Below are positions 22,622 to 34,366 of a DNA stretch of 64,000 nucleotides, piece after piece. The number at the start of each line of letters is the position of its first letter. Position 1 is the stretch's first letter. The stretch is from assembly GCF_000003815.2 (NCBI RefSeq), contig NC_049993.1:14904430-14968429 (forward strand), in the 5' to 3' direction. Both the position numbers and the translations under genes were made by a program. The notes beneath the pieces are model-generated. The model was not told the origin of the DNA. It did no database searches and was given only the letters and a program-made list of their open reading frames with translations. This DNA comes from Branchiostoma floridae. Its lineage: Eukaryota > Chordata > Leptocardii > Amphioxiformes > Branchiostomatidae.

Positions 22622-24542
22622 ATGGCGGGTCCTGGCGCTGGACCTTCCCCGGGAGCCGCTATAAACACTCTGTATACTGTGCAACCAAAGCTTCTGGACC
22701 ATAATCCTGAGGTTTTGCTTTGTTGTCTGGACACGCGCAGAGTCCCGCTGCGGTTCTCGGGCGTTTCGTGTCTGGAAATAGTCACGAGACGCTGCCACAT
22801 TGCGGTAACCGGCGATCCACCGAACGTCCGGCGGTTGTGCCTGATGCCTGACCGGGACGGTGACAGGATGTTTGCCGGTGTGCTGTCCCCGGTAAAACTA
22901 CGCATCAAATCGAGCTCAACCATCAAAGTAAGGATTACTTTATGTCGTTAATCATTCTTGTGACCTTTGTGATTTTTTTTTTGTGGTTGAAAGACGATTA
23001 ATTCCGCAGCAAAAATATAGAAAATAAAACAGGCTACGAATGGGGTGGGAGGGGGGGTGTGGACACCGGCATAATTTGTCGTGTTGCACATTTCGGTACT
23101 GTCTCCTGTAAAATCGCAAGTTATACAATTTTCTTACTTGACAGGCCTTTTTGATTTCGCACGAACCCCGGTAATTTTTGTTGTTGTTGTCGAAATTGGA
23201 GTATTTTGATAGTAAAAAAGTTGTGTTTGGGCAGATTGATTACAGAAAACACAATCAAATCAATTTCTACAATCAATGCTTTGTGTCCAAAATGTCTTTT
23301 CATGATCACCATAATTTTATTGTGGTTGAAACACAAGTCAAAACAGGAGGACAGGAGTAAATTCCACAACAGAATCATGCTATGAATGACTTCAGTGCAT
23401 TGTTTGTTAACATTACTAGTATGATATCCTCTGTAAAACTGTAATTCTGATCAAGTTACTAGTCTACTATGTATGTATGTATAACGTTAGTGGTTTTCTT
23501 TATTTAACATGTCTTTGTGATGTTATTTAACCTCTGATAATTATGTTGTCAGAAGTCGAGGGTTTTTGTTGCAATAAAAGGGCACGTGTACAAGGCAGCT
23601 TTGCAAATTATTGTGGCAGAAAGTGACCAATATCTAACTTATCTTACAGTCCGCATGTTTTATTTGTTAACAAAAATGTGTTAAATGCTTTACTTGATAT
23701 TAGATTAACTATGATGACTTCAGTGTCTCAAATTATGACAAGACTTGAAGAACTAAACAATGGTGGCTTTTTTTTTACAGTTCAACTGTTCTCAAGATGC
23801 CAACATGGAGGAGGCACAGGGGACACTACTGTGGGAGTTTGAGGTGCTGCCAACAGACAGGACAGCTTTGAAGCTTCCACTAATCACAGCAGACATCCCA
23901 GATCTACCAGATGATGTGGACCTTCAACCTGTCGACCCCAGCTTGCTGCATCCGGACCAGTGTAATTGCCAGAAATCTACACAGTCACCTATGGTCATTG
24001 TTGACATGGAGCCAGACATGCAGTTCGACCCTCTTTCAGAGACTTTGCAGGACATTCAATTGTCTGGGGAAGAATCTGATGGCTCAGATAAAAATGAAGA
24101 CTCTGGCGGAGACACAGACACTGAGGAACGGGATGACCAAAGGCTAAGTGGACAGATATTTCGTGTTGCAGGGTCAACGTGGCAGACATGCTATCAAGAA
24201 GCACTAGATGCATGTTCTACTTTGCGACGAGAAGGTAAAGATATAGAAACCCGTGCAGTGTTTGAGAGGGACAATATAAAGGACAAAAATGCTATTAAGT
24301 TTGAAGTTTTTGTTGATAACTCCTGGCAGATAGTAGGCCACTGTCCAGGTCCTAAAATTCCCAAATTGACCAGGGCGATGAAGAAAGGCGTGGTCATTGA
24401 GATAACTTTGCACAGATTAACACTTGATTATTGCACCCCTGCTAAGAAGAACCTGTACAAAGCTTATGTAAAAATTGTAAAGGAAGGTACCTGGGAAAAG
24501 GATAGTGTGAACTATCAGTACAATTCGTTTATTGCAACATAG
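22622..24542 (+). CDS. Two-exon transposon gene with C-terminal HIRAN-like module
   Basis: Exon 1 is 22622-22927 (102 residues, donor AAA|GTAAGG). Exon 2 is 23781-24542 (acceptor TTTTTTACAG, 253 residues plus TAG stop). The junction is phase 0, total 355 residues. Exon 1 is basic and arginine-rich (CLDTRRVPLRF, RRCHIAV) and unrecognised. Residues about 185-222 are strongly acidic, rich in D, E and S. Residues about 259-305 (TRAVFERDN, then KNAIKFEVF, then IVGHCPGP and KLTRAMKKG) follow the HIRAN pattern: variable residues, then N-A-(I/V)-x-V, then (I/V)-G-(H/Y)-x-P. HIRAN domains, as in HLTF, bind 3' single-stranded DNA ends. I infer a possible accessory role on transposon ends or repair intermediates. 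Alternatives: a self-regulator, or a host-gene fragment carried by the element. The gene starts 50 bp inside the TIR, which argues that it belongs to the element. Confidence 0.75.
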
Positions 24543-24584
24543 ATGTTCCTTTCCAAGAATCTCCAAAATATGGTCTTTGATGGA

Positions 24585-24590
24585 AATAAA
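24585..24590 (+). terminator. Polyadenylation signal AATAAA of the HIRAN-like gene
   Basis: Canonical AATAAA 43 bp after the stop codon; a further AATAAA-type hexamer follows near 24616. Confidence 0.6.
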
Positions 24591-24722
24591 TAAGGCTTAA
24601 GGACACCATTCTTTAATAAATATTATTTAGCAACTTCTTGTTACAGTCTAACCTAGTCTTGCCACAAGTGAAATATTTAGCATCTTTTGATATCTACGCA
24701 GAAACAAAGATTAAGACTTTAG

Positions 24723-24836
24723 TATTGTATCCCTGTTAATAAGAACCTGTACAAAGCTTTTGTCAAGATCGTAAAGAAAGGTAACTGGGAGAGGAATACT
24801 GTAAACTACAAGTACAATTCGGTTATTGCAACATAG
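24723..24836 (+). pseudogene. Decayed duplicate of the last 38 codons of the HIRAN-like gene
   Basis: Aligns over about 114 bp with 24428-24542, including AAGAACCTGTACAAAGCTT and ACAATTCG(T/G)TTATTGCAACA, and ends at the same TAG. It encodes a similar peptide (AYVKIVKEG versus AFVKIVKKG type) but without the preceding HIRAN-like part or its own start. It arose by local duplication of the 3' end. An expressed role is not supported, though it could be an alternative 3' end. Confidence 0.8.
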
Positions 24837-24933
24837 AAACCAGGCTTTTAGCCAGGCAGGCGTACACTTACTTGGAAACTATATTCAAATTCCTTCTATT
24901 CTCTATGTCTTATCAATGCAACATGTATCTCCC

Positions 24934-25640
24934 GACTTGCAACAAAATAGCATCTTTTATGAGTATACATTGAGTAATAAAACCAAAGTTTCTGAAGAAC
25001 ACAGGATCTGAAGATCATGCCTCATATGTACAAAAAACTAGTTTGACACAAGGCAAAAACTGATATCTTATAAGGTCAGAACCTGTATAACACTTATGAC
25101 TATGTCTATACATGTGTTCTCCTCTTTCCTGACTTGCAACAAAATAACATCTTTTATGAGTATCATTGAGTAATTAAACTTAAGGTTCTGAAGAAAACAA
25201 AATCTGAAGAGCATGCCTCATATGTTCAATAACTAGTTTGACAGTTACAATAACTAGTTACAATAACTAGTATAACACTTGCAACAATGTATATACCTGA
25301 GTTCTCTTCTTTCTTGACTTGCAACAAAATAGCATCTTTTAAGTATACATTTAGCAATTAAATTAAAGGTTCTGAAGAAAACAAGATCCGCAGTGCTTGC
25401 CTCATATATACAATAACTAGTTTGACAGAAGGATACTTCAAAGCATATAACTAGGCAAAAACCCGTATAACACTTGCGACAATGTCTATATATACCTGTG
25501 GTCTCAAGATCAAAAACTGATTGTCATATAAGGTCAATACCTGTATAACACTTGCAACAATGTCTATACCCGAGTTCTCTTCTTTCCTCACTTACAACAA
25601 AATAGCATCTTTTACAAGTATACATATACAGAATAAAAAG
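24934..25640. repeat. Tandem repeat array between the two convergent transposon genes
   Basis: CTTGCAACAAAATAGCATC and close variants recur near 24934, 25135, 25318 and 25590 (spacing about 200, 183 and 272). Intervening shared phrases include GTTCTGAAGAAAACA, CTCATATG and ATAACTAGTTTGACA. It lies in the intergenic centre of the transposon, where transcripts from both sides would end. Confidence 0.75.
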
Positions 25641-25911
25641 TAAGCATACATAAAATAAAAGACTTAGATATATACAACAGTGGTGACAGGTGGAAACAAG
25701 TGGCTATAGGCACTTTCTTCTGTAAAAAAACAAACAATGCTTGGTACCATGACTAAAAAGTACATTTATATCAAAATCTCACTCATCAAAAAATCGGGCA
25801 AGTGGGGTAGGACATGAGCTTGCCCAATCAGCACTTTCACTTGGCTAGGACAATAAAACTTTTGGACTTGTCCAACCCTGGATGTGGATATAACAGTTTA
25901 AAAGTAATCTT

Positions 25912-28900
25912 CTAAACAGGTGGCAAGCTACTTGGGACCTCAGGCAGTGGCACTTCTGGTCTGTGCATTATCTGCCTGATGGTCCCCCTGTTCCTGACCG
26001 GCAGGACACCCCTTGCAGTTGTGAAAATCGAAGCGTCTTCCCTTCTACAAGTGCGCAGTCGGTGGAGGCGCAGACGACCATCCTCAGGGTCATCATTGAA
26101 GGATGGGTAAGTGTCTTCTGCTTCCCTGAACCTCTCACTGATTGTCCAGTAGTAGAAAGGCAGGTCTGGGTCAATTCTCTTTGAGAATTCCCTGTGAAAG
26201 ACAAATAAATAATTACAAACCTGTTCAAGTGAAATAATACATGCCATGGACACAAGAATTAAGAATACTGCCCATAATGACCTGTTCAAAAGTGATTTGT
26301 AATGTACGTCGCAAGTACAATGTGAGTACATGAAACCTTTCAATAATTTTACAAAAAGACCATACTGTAATTGTAAATGTTTGAAAAGATACTTAAATAC
26401 CTGACTTCTGTAGGCCATCGAGCATGCAACTCCTTGAGGGTAAAGGTGTTTCCCATGTGTCGGTGAAGTCCAGCAAAGAAACACTCTACATCGTCTGTCG
26501 TGCTCGCTCTTGGATGCTCTTCATAGCCAATTGTCGCACTCTCACTTCTCCGCAGCTCCATTGACTCGATATTTGTTGTGACCGCGATGAGGGTTTCTCG
26601 GCTCCACCCAAGTACTCCTCGACCGAACCTAAAAAAAGCGACCAGAACAAAGATGTTCATTTCACTGGGTCTTTAATCCATCTAGGCATTCTCGAGTTAT
26701 ACTATTTGGTAAAGCCCCTATCTCACTGGATTTGCAAGTTAAAGAGAGCGGTTACTGCATTTTTTATATCTAATCATATTCATTGTGTAGGGTTTTCTTG
26801 CCTGTTGATGTCAAGAGTTGAGAAGTCTGGAGGGTAACGGCGCCATGGGGGGGAACGGTGATATGGCATCAGCTCATCAAGGATCATGTCCATCATGGCT
26901 GTGTTCTTCTCCTTCCTTTCTTCCTCTGAAAGCCCTCGGCCATCAGCTGCTTCATGCCATCCAGCAACAACTTCGATATAGCATGCTTCCCGGTGATACC
27001 CTCTGTGTCGGAGAAACCTGACCATGTTGTAGGACAGCAAGATCTCTGCATCGGTGACAGACTGCTTTCGGAAACCAAACAGGGCTGCCTCTGTTAGCCC
27101 TGGCTTGGGCTCACCATCTTGCGGATGGAGCGCTTCTTCGAGAGCATGGTGGTTAAACCACCGGGGAGGCTCTTTTCTGAGGTGACCAGCAATTCTCTTG
27201 AGGAGATGGCAATGATCTTCTCTTCTGTGAAGGTAGTTGAGGCCGTCTTTCTCTGGGACATACATGTGGTGTGTGAAATCAACCCCCTCAGTTCGAAGTT
27301 CCTCTATTCTGAGACGGTATCTGTATGTGGCCATTATTGATCGCAGCATGTCAGCCATGCACTCAGGCGAGTTGGCACGGAAGGTTGAGGGGCCACAATC
27401 TGGGGGCACGAGTTGTCCACGCAGTCTTACTACAGCATCCTCCTCTCTCATCTGCTCCACTGTTGTGAGTTTGTGGTATTCTTCAATCACTTCTGGTGGG
27501 ATAGCCTTCTCCCTCATCTCTGTCAATGGCATGCCATTGTCATCCTCTGCACAGTGAAACCACAATCATCAATTAGTACAAACTGATGGGGAGTTCAGAG
27601 TCTATTGTGACATAAGCTGAACACATTTGGTTCGACAAGGGCAGAATTTGTGAGAAGATACAAGATGGCTTCACCATATTCCCCCTGCAGAATATCCCTG
27701 AAATCAGGTGAATTTGTTGCATTGTAAGTGTACTTGGGCCAAAGATATATCACACGGATAAAACATACTAATGTCAGTGGTACTGCACAGTCTGATATAA
27801 TAGAGAGGCCAAACATTAAAGTCAAGTCAGCAGAGAAAGAAACTAACCTCCAACTTTCCGGAGTGACTTCAGCACAGTGTCAGAAGCCATCCTCCTGACA
27901 CTGTCTTTCACCCCACGAATGATTTCATAGAGATGAATAGGGCGCTTGTTCCCAAGCGTCCTTAGGGAGTTGAACTCTCCATCCGTAACATCACCTGACA
28001 ACAAATCACAAAGCACCACATCACTGATAGATTTGCAAAATGAAAAAGCTCTAAATGGAAAATTAGCTTTGAGTACCTAAAAAAGCCCCCAGCGCACAGG
28101 CTCTAGGGCCAACCCACTAGCATTGCACCAGAATATACCAATGGTCAACACCTCAGCAAAGACTATGTAGTCTACAAATGGACTTTATCATGAATTTTCG
28201 TTGAAATGTCTCAATAAAGAAGACAAATTTTCCTATAATGGATTTTGTTCAGCTTTGCATCATTCAACAGAAGCACTGTCATATTACAAAATACAGACAA
28301 GAGTAACACTCTACTTTTACTTTTGTGCTTTAACTTCAACTTTTGTCTTTACTATGTTTATAGTGGAGTTAAGCTTCACATGTAAAGTATAGACTCTTAC
28401 CAACAGGTATCAGTCCCAGCTTCTTGGCCTCCTCATGGCACTTGTCCAGGAACTGCTGGAGGAACTGATCCCGGATACTGTGATATGGAATGAGCAGGAT
28501 TGGCACAGCATAGGGCTTCTGATTTCGTCTTTCGTCAGACACCATAACGACCAATGCATGATCAGCAGCCACTCTCTTCTTCTTGAAGAGATTGTGCAAG
28601 TAGGTTTTGTTGTCTTCTCTCAGTTCCACCAGACATTGGGCCACACGGCCAGGTTGAGGGGAAGCAGTTCCAAGAGCTGCCAGCAGCCTTTCATACCTAC
28701 ATAATATAGAAAGCATGTGCATGAAGGTAAAGGTAAAGCAGTCATCCTCAACTGATGTGAAGCATAAATTGTGCTTTTTCAAGTAGCTCAGGTACATGTA
28801 GTTGTGCAATGCGGCTTTGCTAACTACTTGATTTATATAACTATGCAGACAGAAAATTGAAGTCAATATTTCTAAAAGTCACCTTTCATAGAAGGCTTTG

Positions 28901-31900
28901 GCCTGCTCCAGAAGGGTATTGTACTCTACCCTGTCCCATGCCAGGTTTTTCAGCACATCTGTAGATGAGTTAGCCTGCTCGAATTTCTTCTTATACCTCT
29001 TGTTTGCTGCCTCAAGGCCACCTTTCAGCAGATCAATGTCTTCTCCAAGATCCTGAAGGAGACTGAGGAGACAGGCCTCTAGATTGCGTGGCACGCAGGA
29101 CTTCCCAGCTTCCCTGACAAGGACCATGCGTCTGTCGTTGTCAGCCCTTAGCTTCTCCAGGCTTCCATCCCCAAGATCAACGTCTCCAGCCCATTTGCCC
29201 TTTGTAGATGTCTGCAGAGCAACCTTCAAATCACAAGCATCAGCCTTAAACCAGACACGTGCTCCTGGCTTCATCTTGGCAAAGGATTCCAGTGCAGCGA
29301 TCTGTATATAACAGAACAAACTTTACTGTATACTAATCTGATATGCATAAAATAGTAAAAGTTTTCCCAACATCCATGTCTATTCTTTAGTAGTGTGTCT
29401 ACCAAATGAAGCTCAATAATTTCCATTCATAGACATCACAAGGAGCAGAACTGCTGATACTAGTAGTATTACTGCTCTTTTTTTTTTAAGGTTTGCAAAC
29501 TCACATGGATACTGGAGTTGCCATCAAACTTCTCATTCTGTGCCAGTCTGTACATGGTGTCCAGGGAGGGGGCGGCGACATTAATATGTGCCTGTCAGAG
29601 AAGGAAGAGAATCATATGTCAAATAAGACATGACAAGTAAAAAAAAATAGACAAAAATTACACAGTAACAGAACAAGATGTACTTTCTTCAAATGCACAG
29701 TATTTAAGTGCCCCTAATTCTTTCACAATTCATGTTATCATACTACTCAAGGTAAATATCACTCTGAGCCAGCCTCCTTAGTACTGTACTAACTTAGGGA
29801 ATCTACTGGAATAACTAAGTATGTCAAATACATACAAAATGGAATTGAAAAGGTATCGCTATTATGGCAAATATTCAGATACTACATTAAGTATATGGAC
29901 TGGTTATCATCACAATTGAAAATTTGTGAAACATAAAAGCCATCTTTATACATGTAGTAACCTTCAATGGGTCCAAGTCAGTGCTTTCCAGGCCACTCCA
30001 CCCTGGCCCCCGAAACAGCCTCAAGAACCTGGTTGGAAACTCAGCACACATGCTCTCCAACCAGCTGGCATAGTCTGGAGAAATGCTGACCTACAGAACA
30101 TACATGAGTACCATTGTATAAATTAATACCATAACAAGTTGGACATAACACTGTCTCTTGCTATGAAGTCTGCAATCTTCATCATATCTGATATCACCAT
30201 AGATAATTTGTTCACACCCTCCTACCACAATGAACAAAGTTCCTGATCACACTTCTAATTGCCCAACACTACATGGCTTGGGGCCTGGCTAATTGCACAG
30301 GAAGATGGTAGCAAAAATGAATTGGGGTTTTCGGAAAACCCTGTTCAGTCCAGACAGGGAAATGGGGCGGAAAACCCTGTCCAGTCTGAAAAGAGGGTCT
30401 GCATAGGGGTTCCTGGCAATGCTTAAAAGTATTACTTCAGACAGCACTTACACAGCATAATGAGTGACCCAAAGGTGCAATATGCATGCACACAAAGTCA
30501 GTTCTGTCAAATGCAAAGTACCCAATTAACACTTATCTGGTAGGACATGAGGGGAGAGAATTGTCCATCAAACAATGGATAGTGAGTGTCCGTCAATTTC
30601 GGGTTGTTAAATAATGGCAATACATTACAAAGACAGGCTTTGAAGAGCTGGTCTGTTTAAATCCTGGTCTGTTTAAATCCTGGTTTAATAGAATGACTGC
30701 GAAAGGTTTCAATATCAACACGACTTTAGTACACAATGTTATAACATTACATATATTTTACAATGCACTACAATAAAGCCGAGATGGCATTTTTCAAACG
30801 ATAGTACAAGTTGTGAGCTATATAGAACTATGTATCCTTTTAAAAATAATGTGTTTTATTTGCAAAATTATGCCGTAAGGCTAATAGCATGTTCAGTCTC
30901 AAAGACTTAAAGAGTAGACGTTTTTTATATGATGAGAAGTAACAATGATGGATGATTTTTGTTAAGTAATAATTTTTGTATGACATTGTGTCACACTTCA
31001 AGTTGATGTTATTTCTGTGCTTAGCCGTATTAAAGATTAAAAAAAAATGTTGTTGTATACTAGTACTTAGTAGCTTACACCGTATACCCCCATGCAGACC
31101 CTCTTTTCAGACAGCTTACAATGTATACCCCCATGCAGACCCTCTTTTCAGACTGGACAGGGTTTTCCGCACTCCGGACTGGACAAGTTTTTCCGAAAAC
31201 CCAAATGAATTGAGGTAATTAGTTACAAAATTAGACAAAACTAGCCAAAACAACAAACAAAAAACTAAGAAGGCATTCTTTACTGGAAATGCTATCATTT
31301 TAAATTAGTAAATCAGATAAGTATCATTATATACTGATGCTAACCTGATGTACATTGGTGGCACTGAAGAACTCCATCTGGTATTGTAGTAATCCAAATG
31401 GCATCCTGTCAATTTGGAGCAGAGGGGTGGAGGTGCCAGGCCTGTTGGTGCTCAAGATGTGGGCAAACTTGTACAGGATGTTGGGCTTGTTGTGTTCTTG
31501 TAGGGTGGACATGGCATTGATGGACTTTGAAAAGAAGTCGGTTGGGTATGTGGAAATATTCTTTGCTGTAGCTACAACTGAGAACAGTTTATCACCAAAG
31601 GATAGAACTGAAGATGATTGAACGATTTGAGGAAGCAGCATAAGCATGAAAGAATCAAATTCTGATTGGGTCAGGGCCTTGCAAGAAGACAGTACTGTTG
31701 TGACATCATCCTGGCAGCTATGTTCAGTTTGTGTTTGCTGGTCCACAGTCAACTTCTTTGTCTGGCATCCCCTGCTGACTGTTTCTTTGGTTTTCTTTGC
31801 ACGGCTGATTGAATTCGTCTCAAGACCAAAAGACTTCACAGCAGCTTCAAGGGATTCGTCGAATTTCGTCCTCCACTTCCTGCACCTGTTCCTCACTGTG

Positions 31901-33712
31901 TTTGCTGTGAATAGAAAGAGAAACAGTGTGTCACTTAAGAGAAACCTTTGCTATTGACAAGGTATGACTTCATATCCCAACACCTTGAGGGACTACACTC
32001 ACACTAAATGTGAGAAATAATAGAACTTCTTTTGATTTCTATCAGTTCTAAACTTGTTGCAATAATCTATCAAGGTAAAGACAGCAAGAGCCATTGTTTT
32101 TCACTGACCTGAAAGAAGTTCACTGCTCCTGGTTGCCGTCTTGATTGATGTTGCAGCCTCTGTCCAAAAGGGACTGTTAGCGTGCCTCATTGGCCAGGAT
32201 GCTGTGTCAGTGACATTTTCATCCTGATCAAGGTGGCTTAGATCCAAAAACTGGATCAATGCCTTGTCCTCCTTATCAGTCCACTGATGGTGTTTCACAG
32301 GCCGAGGGGACTTGGCCAGTTGAATCTTTGGGGTGAGCATGTGCCCCAAAGATCGTGTTATCTGTTGCAAATACAGGATACATGTAATTTGTAGCAACAA
32401 GGAGAAACTATAGCAAAGTTTGCTATAGTTTAACTGTTACTGAGTGTCATCATCAGTCTTGGCTCACCAATCTTACTCGACTTCTGAATAGTTTCTGCAG
32501 GGATTCATGATGTAATAAACATACTATGAAATTACATCACATCAGTGCACTATGAAATAACATCACATTAGTGAAATAATTGTATTAATGGTATAATTGA
32601 CAACAGTAAAACTGTCCTTAACCTGTAAGGTCATCAGTGAAAGCTAACAATTTGTAAATTTGCTACATCCTGTTGGACCATTCCACAACAGCCAATGATG
32701 ATCTTGATCGAGGAAACATTTTCTGTCTTATGGCAATTAATCACCTTAGGACTTAGGAAAGAGAGAGGTCGGCGAGCTCCTCCATCTTTCTTTCCATGTT
32801 TGTGCTGCCTCCTCTTCCCAGACGGGGTGTGACCACTCCCGCCAACATGTGGCCTCTTTTGGGGCGTTGATGGAGTAGACATCATGACTGAGGGAAACAA
32901 TATTGGACAGTCTAAGATGATTTTTACCCTTTTATAGAATATATTTCCTTGAGGTATTTCAATGAAGTTATTGATGACACTTTGCTCACTTTGGGAGAAT
33001 GAGACACAGTTATTGAACATGTCAATAAAGAACCAAAATTAAAGCAAAATGTACCTTTAACATTACAATTTAGGATAATTTTCTATCTATGGATGTCCCA
33101 TAAGATATAAACTGGTCTGGTATGCAATTTTTTTCTGTTTCATTGGCAAGGATTAAAAACTCTCGAAAATAAACTATGATATTCATAAACATCACTGCTA
33201 ACCTGGGGAATCAACAATAATCCATAAATTACAAATCTTACACACCACTGCACCACTTGATAACTTACAAATTCTGACAGACTCTCAAATTATGAAACTG
33301 AAAGACTACAACTACTTTTTGACAAGATTTATTGGTCCAAATATCAACGACAGTACGTATATGACAGTGAAGGTGAAAATGTAGATCAGACTCCTTCGTA
33401 TAACTCACAAGCAAGCCTAACCAGTCAATAATGACAAGATAGGTAAACAAGTTCTACGGCTATGTGATCCCGAGCGACCGTCTGTTTAGCGAATATTAAG
33501 CCCACAAACGCCCACCCTTGAAAAGTCTGTGCTACATAAATCTAGTTCTTTTGCAAGTACAGTAATACGTTCAGGTTGGGCTCTCATGAGTTTCAAGTGA
33601 ATTCATCGACCCGAAGTACGAAAATCCATCTTGGTAACTTCCGCCTTTGCGACATATACGATACCCACTCACCTCCGCATTTTAAGCGAGTTTCCAGTCC
33701 AACCAACAACAT
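25912..33712 (-). CDS. Twelve-exon candidate transposase (Myb/SANT + putative RNase-H-like D-D-E core)
   Basis: My splicing (high to low): 33712-33673, 32887-32745, 32361-32109, 31904-31345, 30090-29962, 29591-29505, 29301-28883, 28696-28401, 27994-27848, 27546-26802, 26628-26401, 26191-25912. Every junction keeps frame: 3327 bp, 1108 residues, TAG stop. Introns are GT-AG except the one after 26802, which has the GC donor AG|GCAAG. Residues about 84-157 are Myb/SANT-like, with spaced tryptophans W88, W127 and W156. Residues about 405-450 contain FKADACDLK and GDVDLGDG, followed by a charged helical stretch. Then come [17 protein letters not shown] and, at 644-655, [21 protein letters not shown] lies at 983-991. 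D425 (or D428), D647 and E988 are my candidates for a DDE/D triad, with an insertion of about 340 residues before E. It would cut and paste the element by binding its TIRs in the nucleus. The superfamily is not recognised. The exon 1 start is inferred; an ATG at 32885 is the alternative. Confidence 0.75.
30325..31202. mobile_element. Nested non-autonomous element with perfect 10-bp target duplication
   Basis: Begins GGGTTTTCGGAAAA and ends with the reverse complement TTTTTCCGAAAACCC. It is flanked by identical AAATGAATTG (30315-30324 and 31203-31212). Inverted repeats extend about 85-115 bp inward, with shared blocks GGAAAACCCTGTCCAGTC and AAAGAGGGTCTGCAT; the right arm holds the last block twice. 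A target duplication of 9-11 bp and long TIRs suggest a MULE/Mutator-type MITE. It has no coding capacity. It lies in the intron between the fourth and fifth coding exons of the transposase and so does not break the gene. A 17-bp tandem duplicate (CTGTTTAAATCCTGGT) lies inside. Confidence 0.85.
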
Positions 33713-34366
33713 TTTCCGTTTGAATAGGTTTTCCCTGAATGTCTGCTAAGTCCCCATACTGTAACAATCTTTCCAAACTTTCTAAATTGCTTTAGGAAGG
33801 TAAAACTACGGCGCGTTCGTGTTTGTTTACGTGTCCGCCATCTTTTCTTTACCGGCTTATTTGCATATGTTAATGAGTTTAAAGGGCCTCCGCGCGACTG
33901 TCAGGCGTATGTAAACACGACCAACCATGCGATCCTGCGCGGCTGTTTTCGTGATCTTCCTATGAGTGCTTTTTGGTGCTTTTCGTTTTTTTAGACACAC
34001 AATCAATCTACCATACGTAAACTACACTTTTTTTAAAAAAGCACCACTATTTGATTAACCAATGCGGAAGATTTGATAGCACTATATGCAAATCTCCAAC
34101 ATGCGACAACGGGATTTACGCATGAGAAGTCTATCGGCATTTACCTCAAAATTAAACATGTTCCTCGGGTATCACACACATCAACACTTTTCATGGAAAA
34201 CTACAATTCCCGAACTCTAAAAAATGACGAAAATTACCCACCTAATTCTCTTGGCTGCTGTCCAACATGGCCAACATCTTGAAGATGCCCATGCCCTACA
34301 TCTTGGGCTTTGCAGTTCCGGGTTTGCCGGCGTTCGCGCGGAAAATCGAACGCGATCGAAAGTAAA
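33713..34366 (-). promoter_or_regulatory. Upstream region of the transposase gene inside the right TIR
   Basis: Read on the minus strand, a YY1-type AAGATGGCGG sits at about 33835-33844, some 120 bp above the proposed ATG. The octamer ATTTGCAT lies at 33859-33866 (plus strand). ACTACAATTCCC, a frequent companion of ZNF143 sites, lies at 34200-34211 (plus strand). No clear TATA box. Assignments rest on known animal promoter motifs; function is inferred. Confidence 0.4.
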
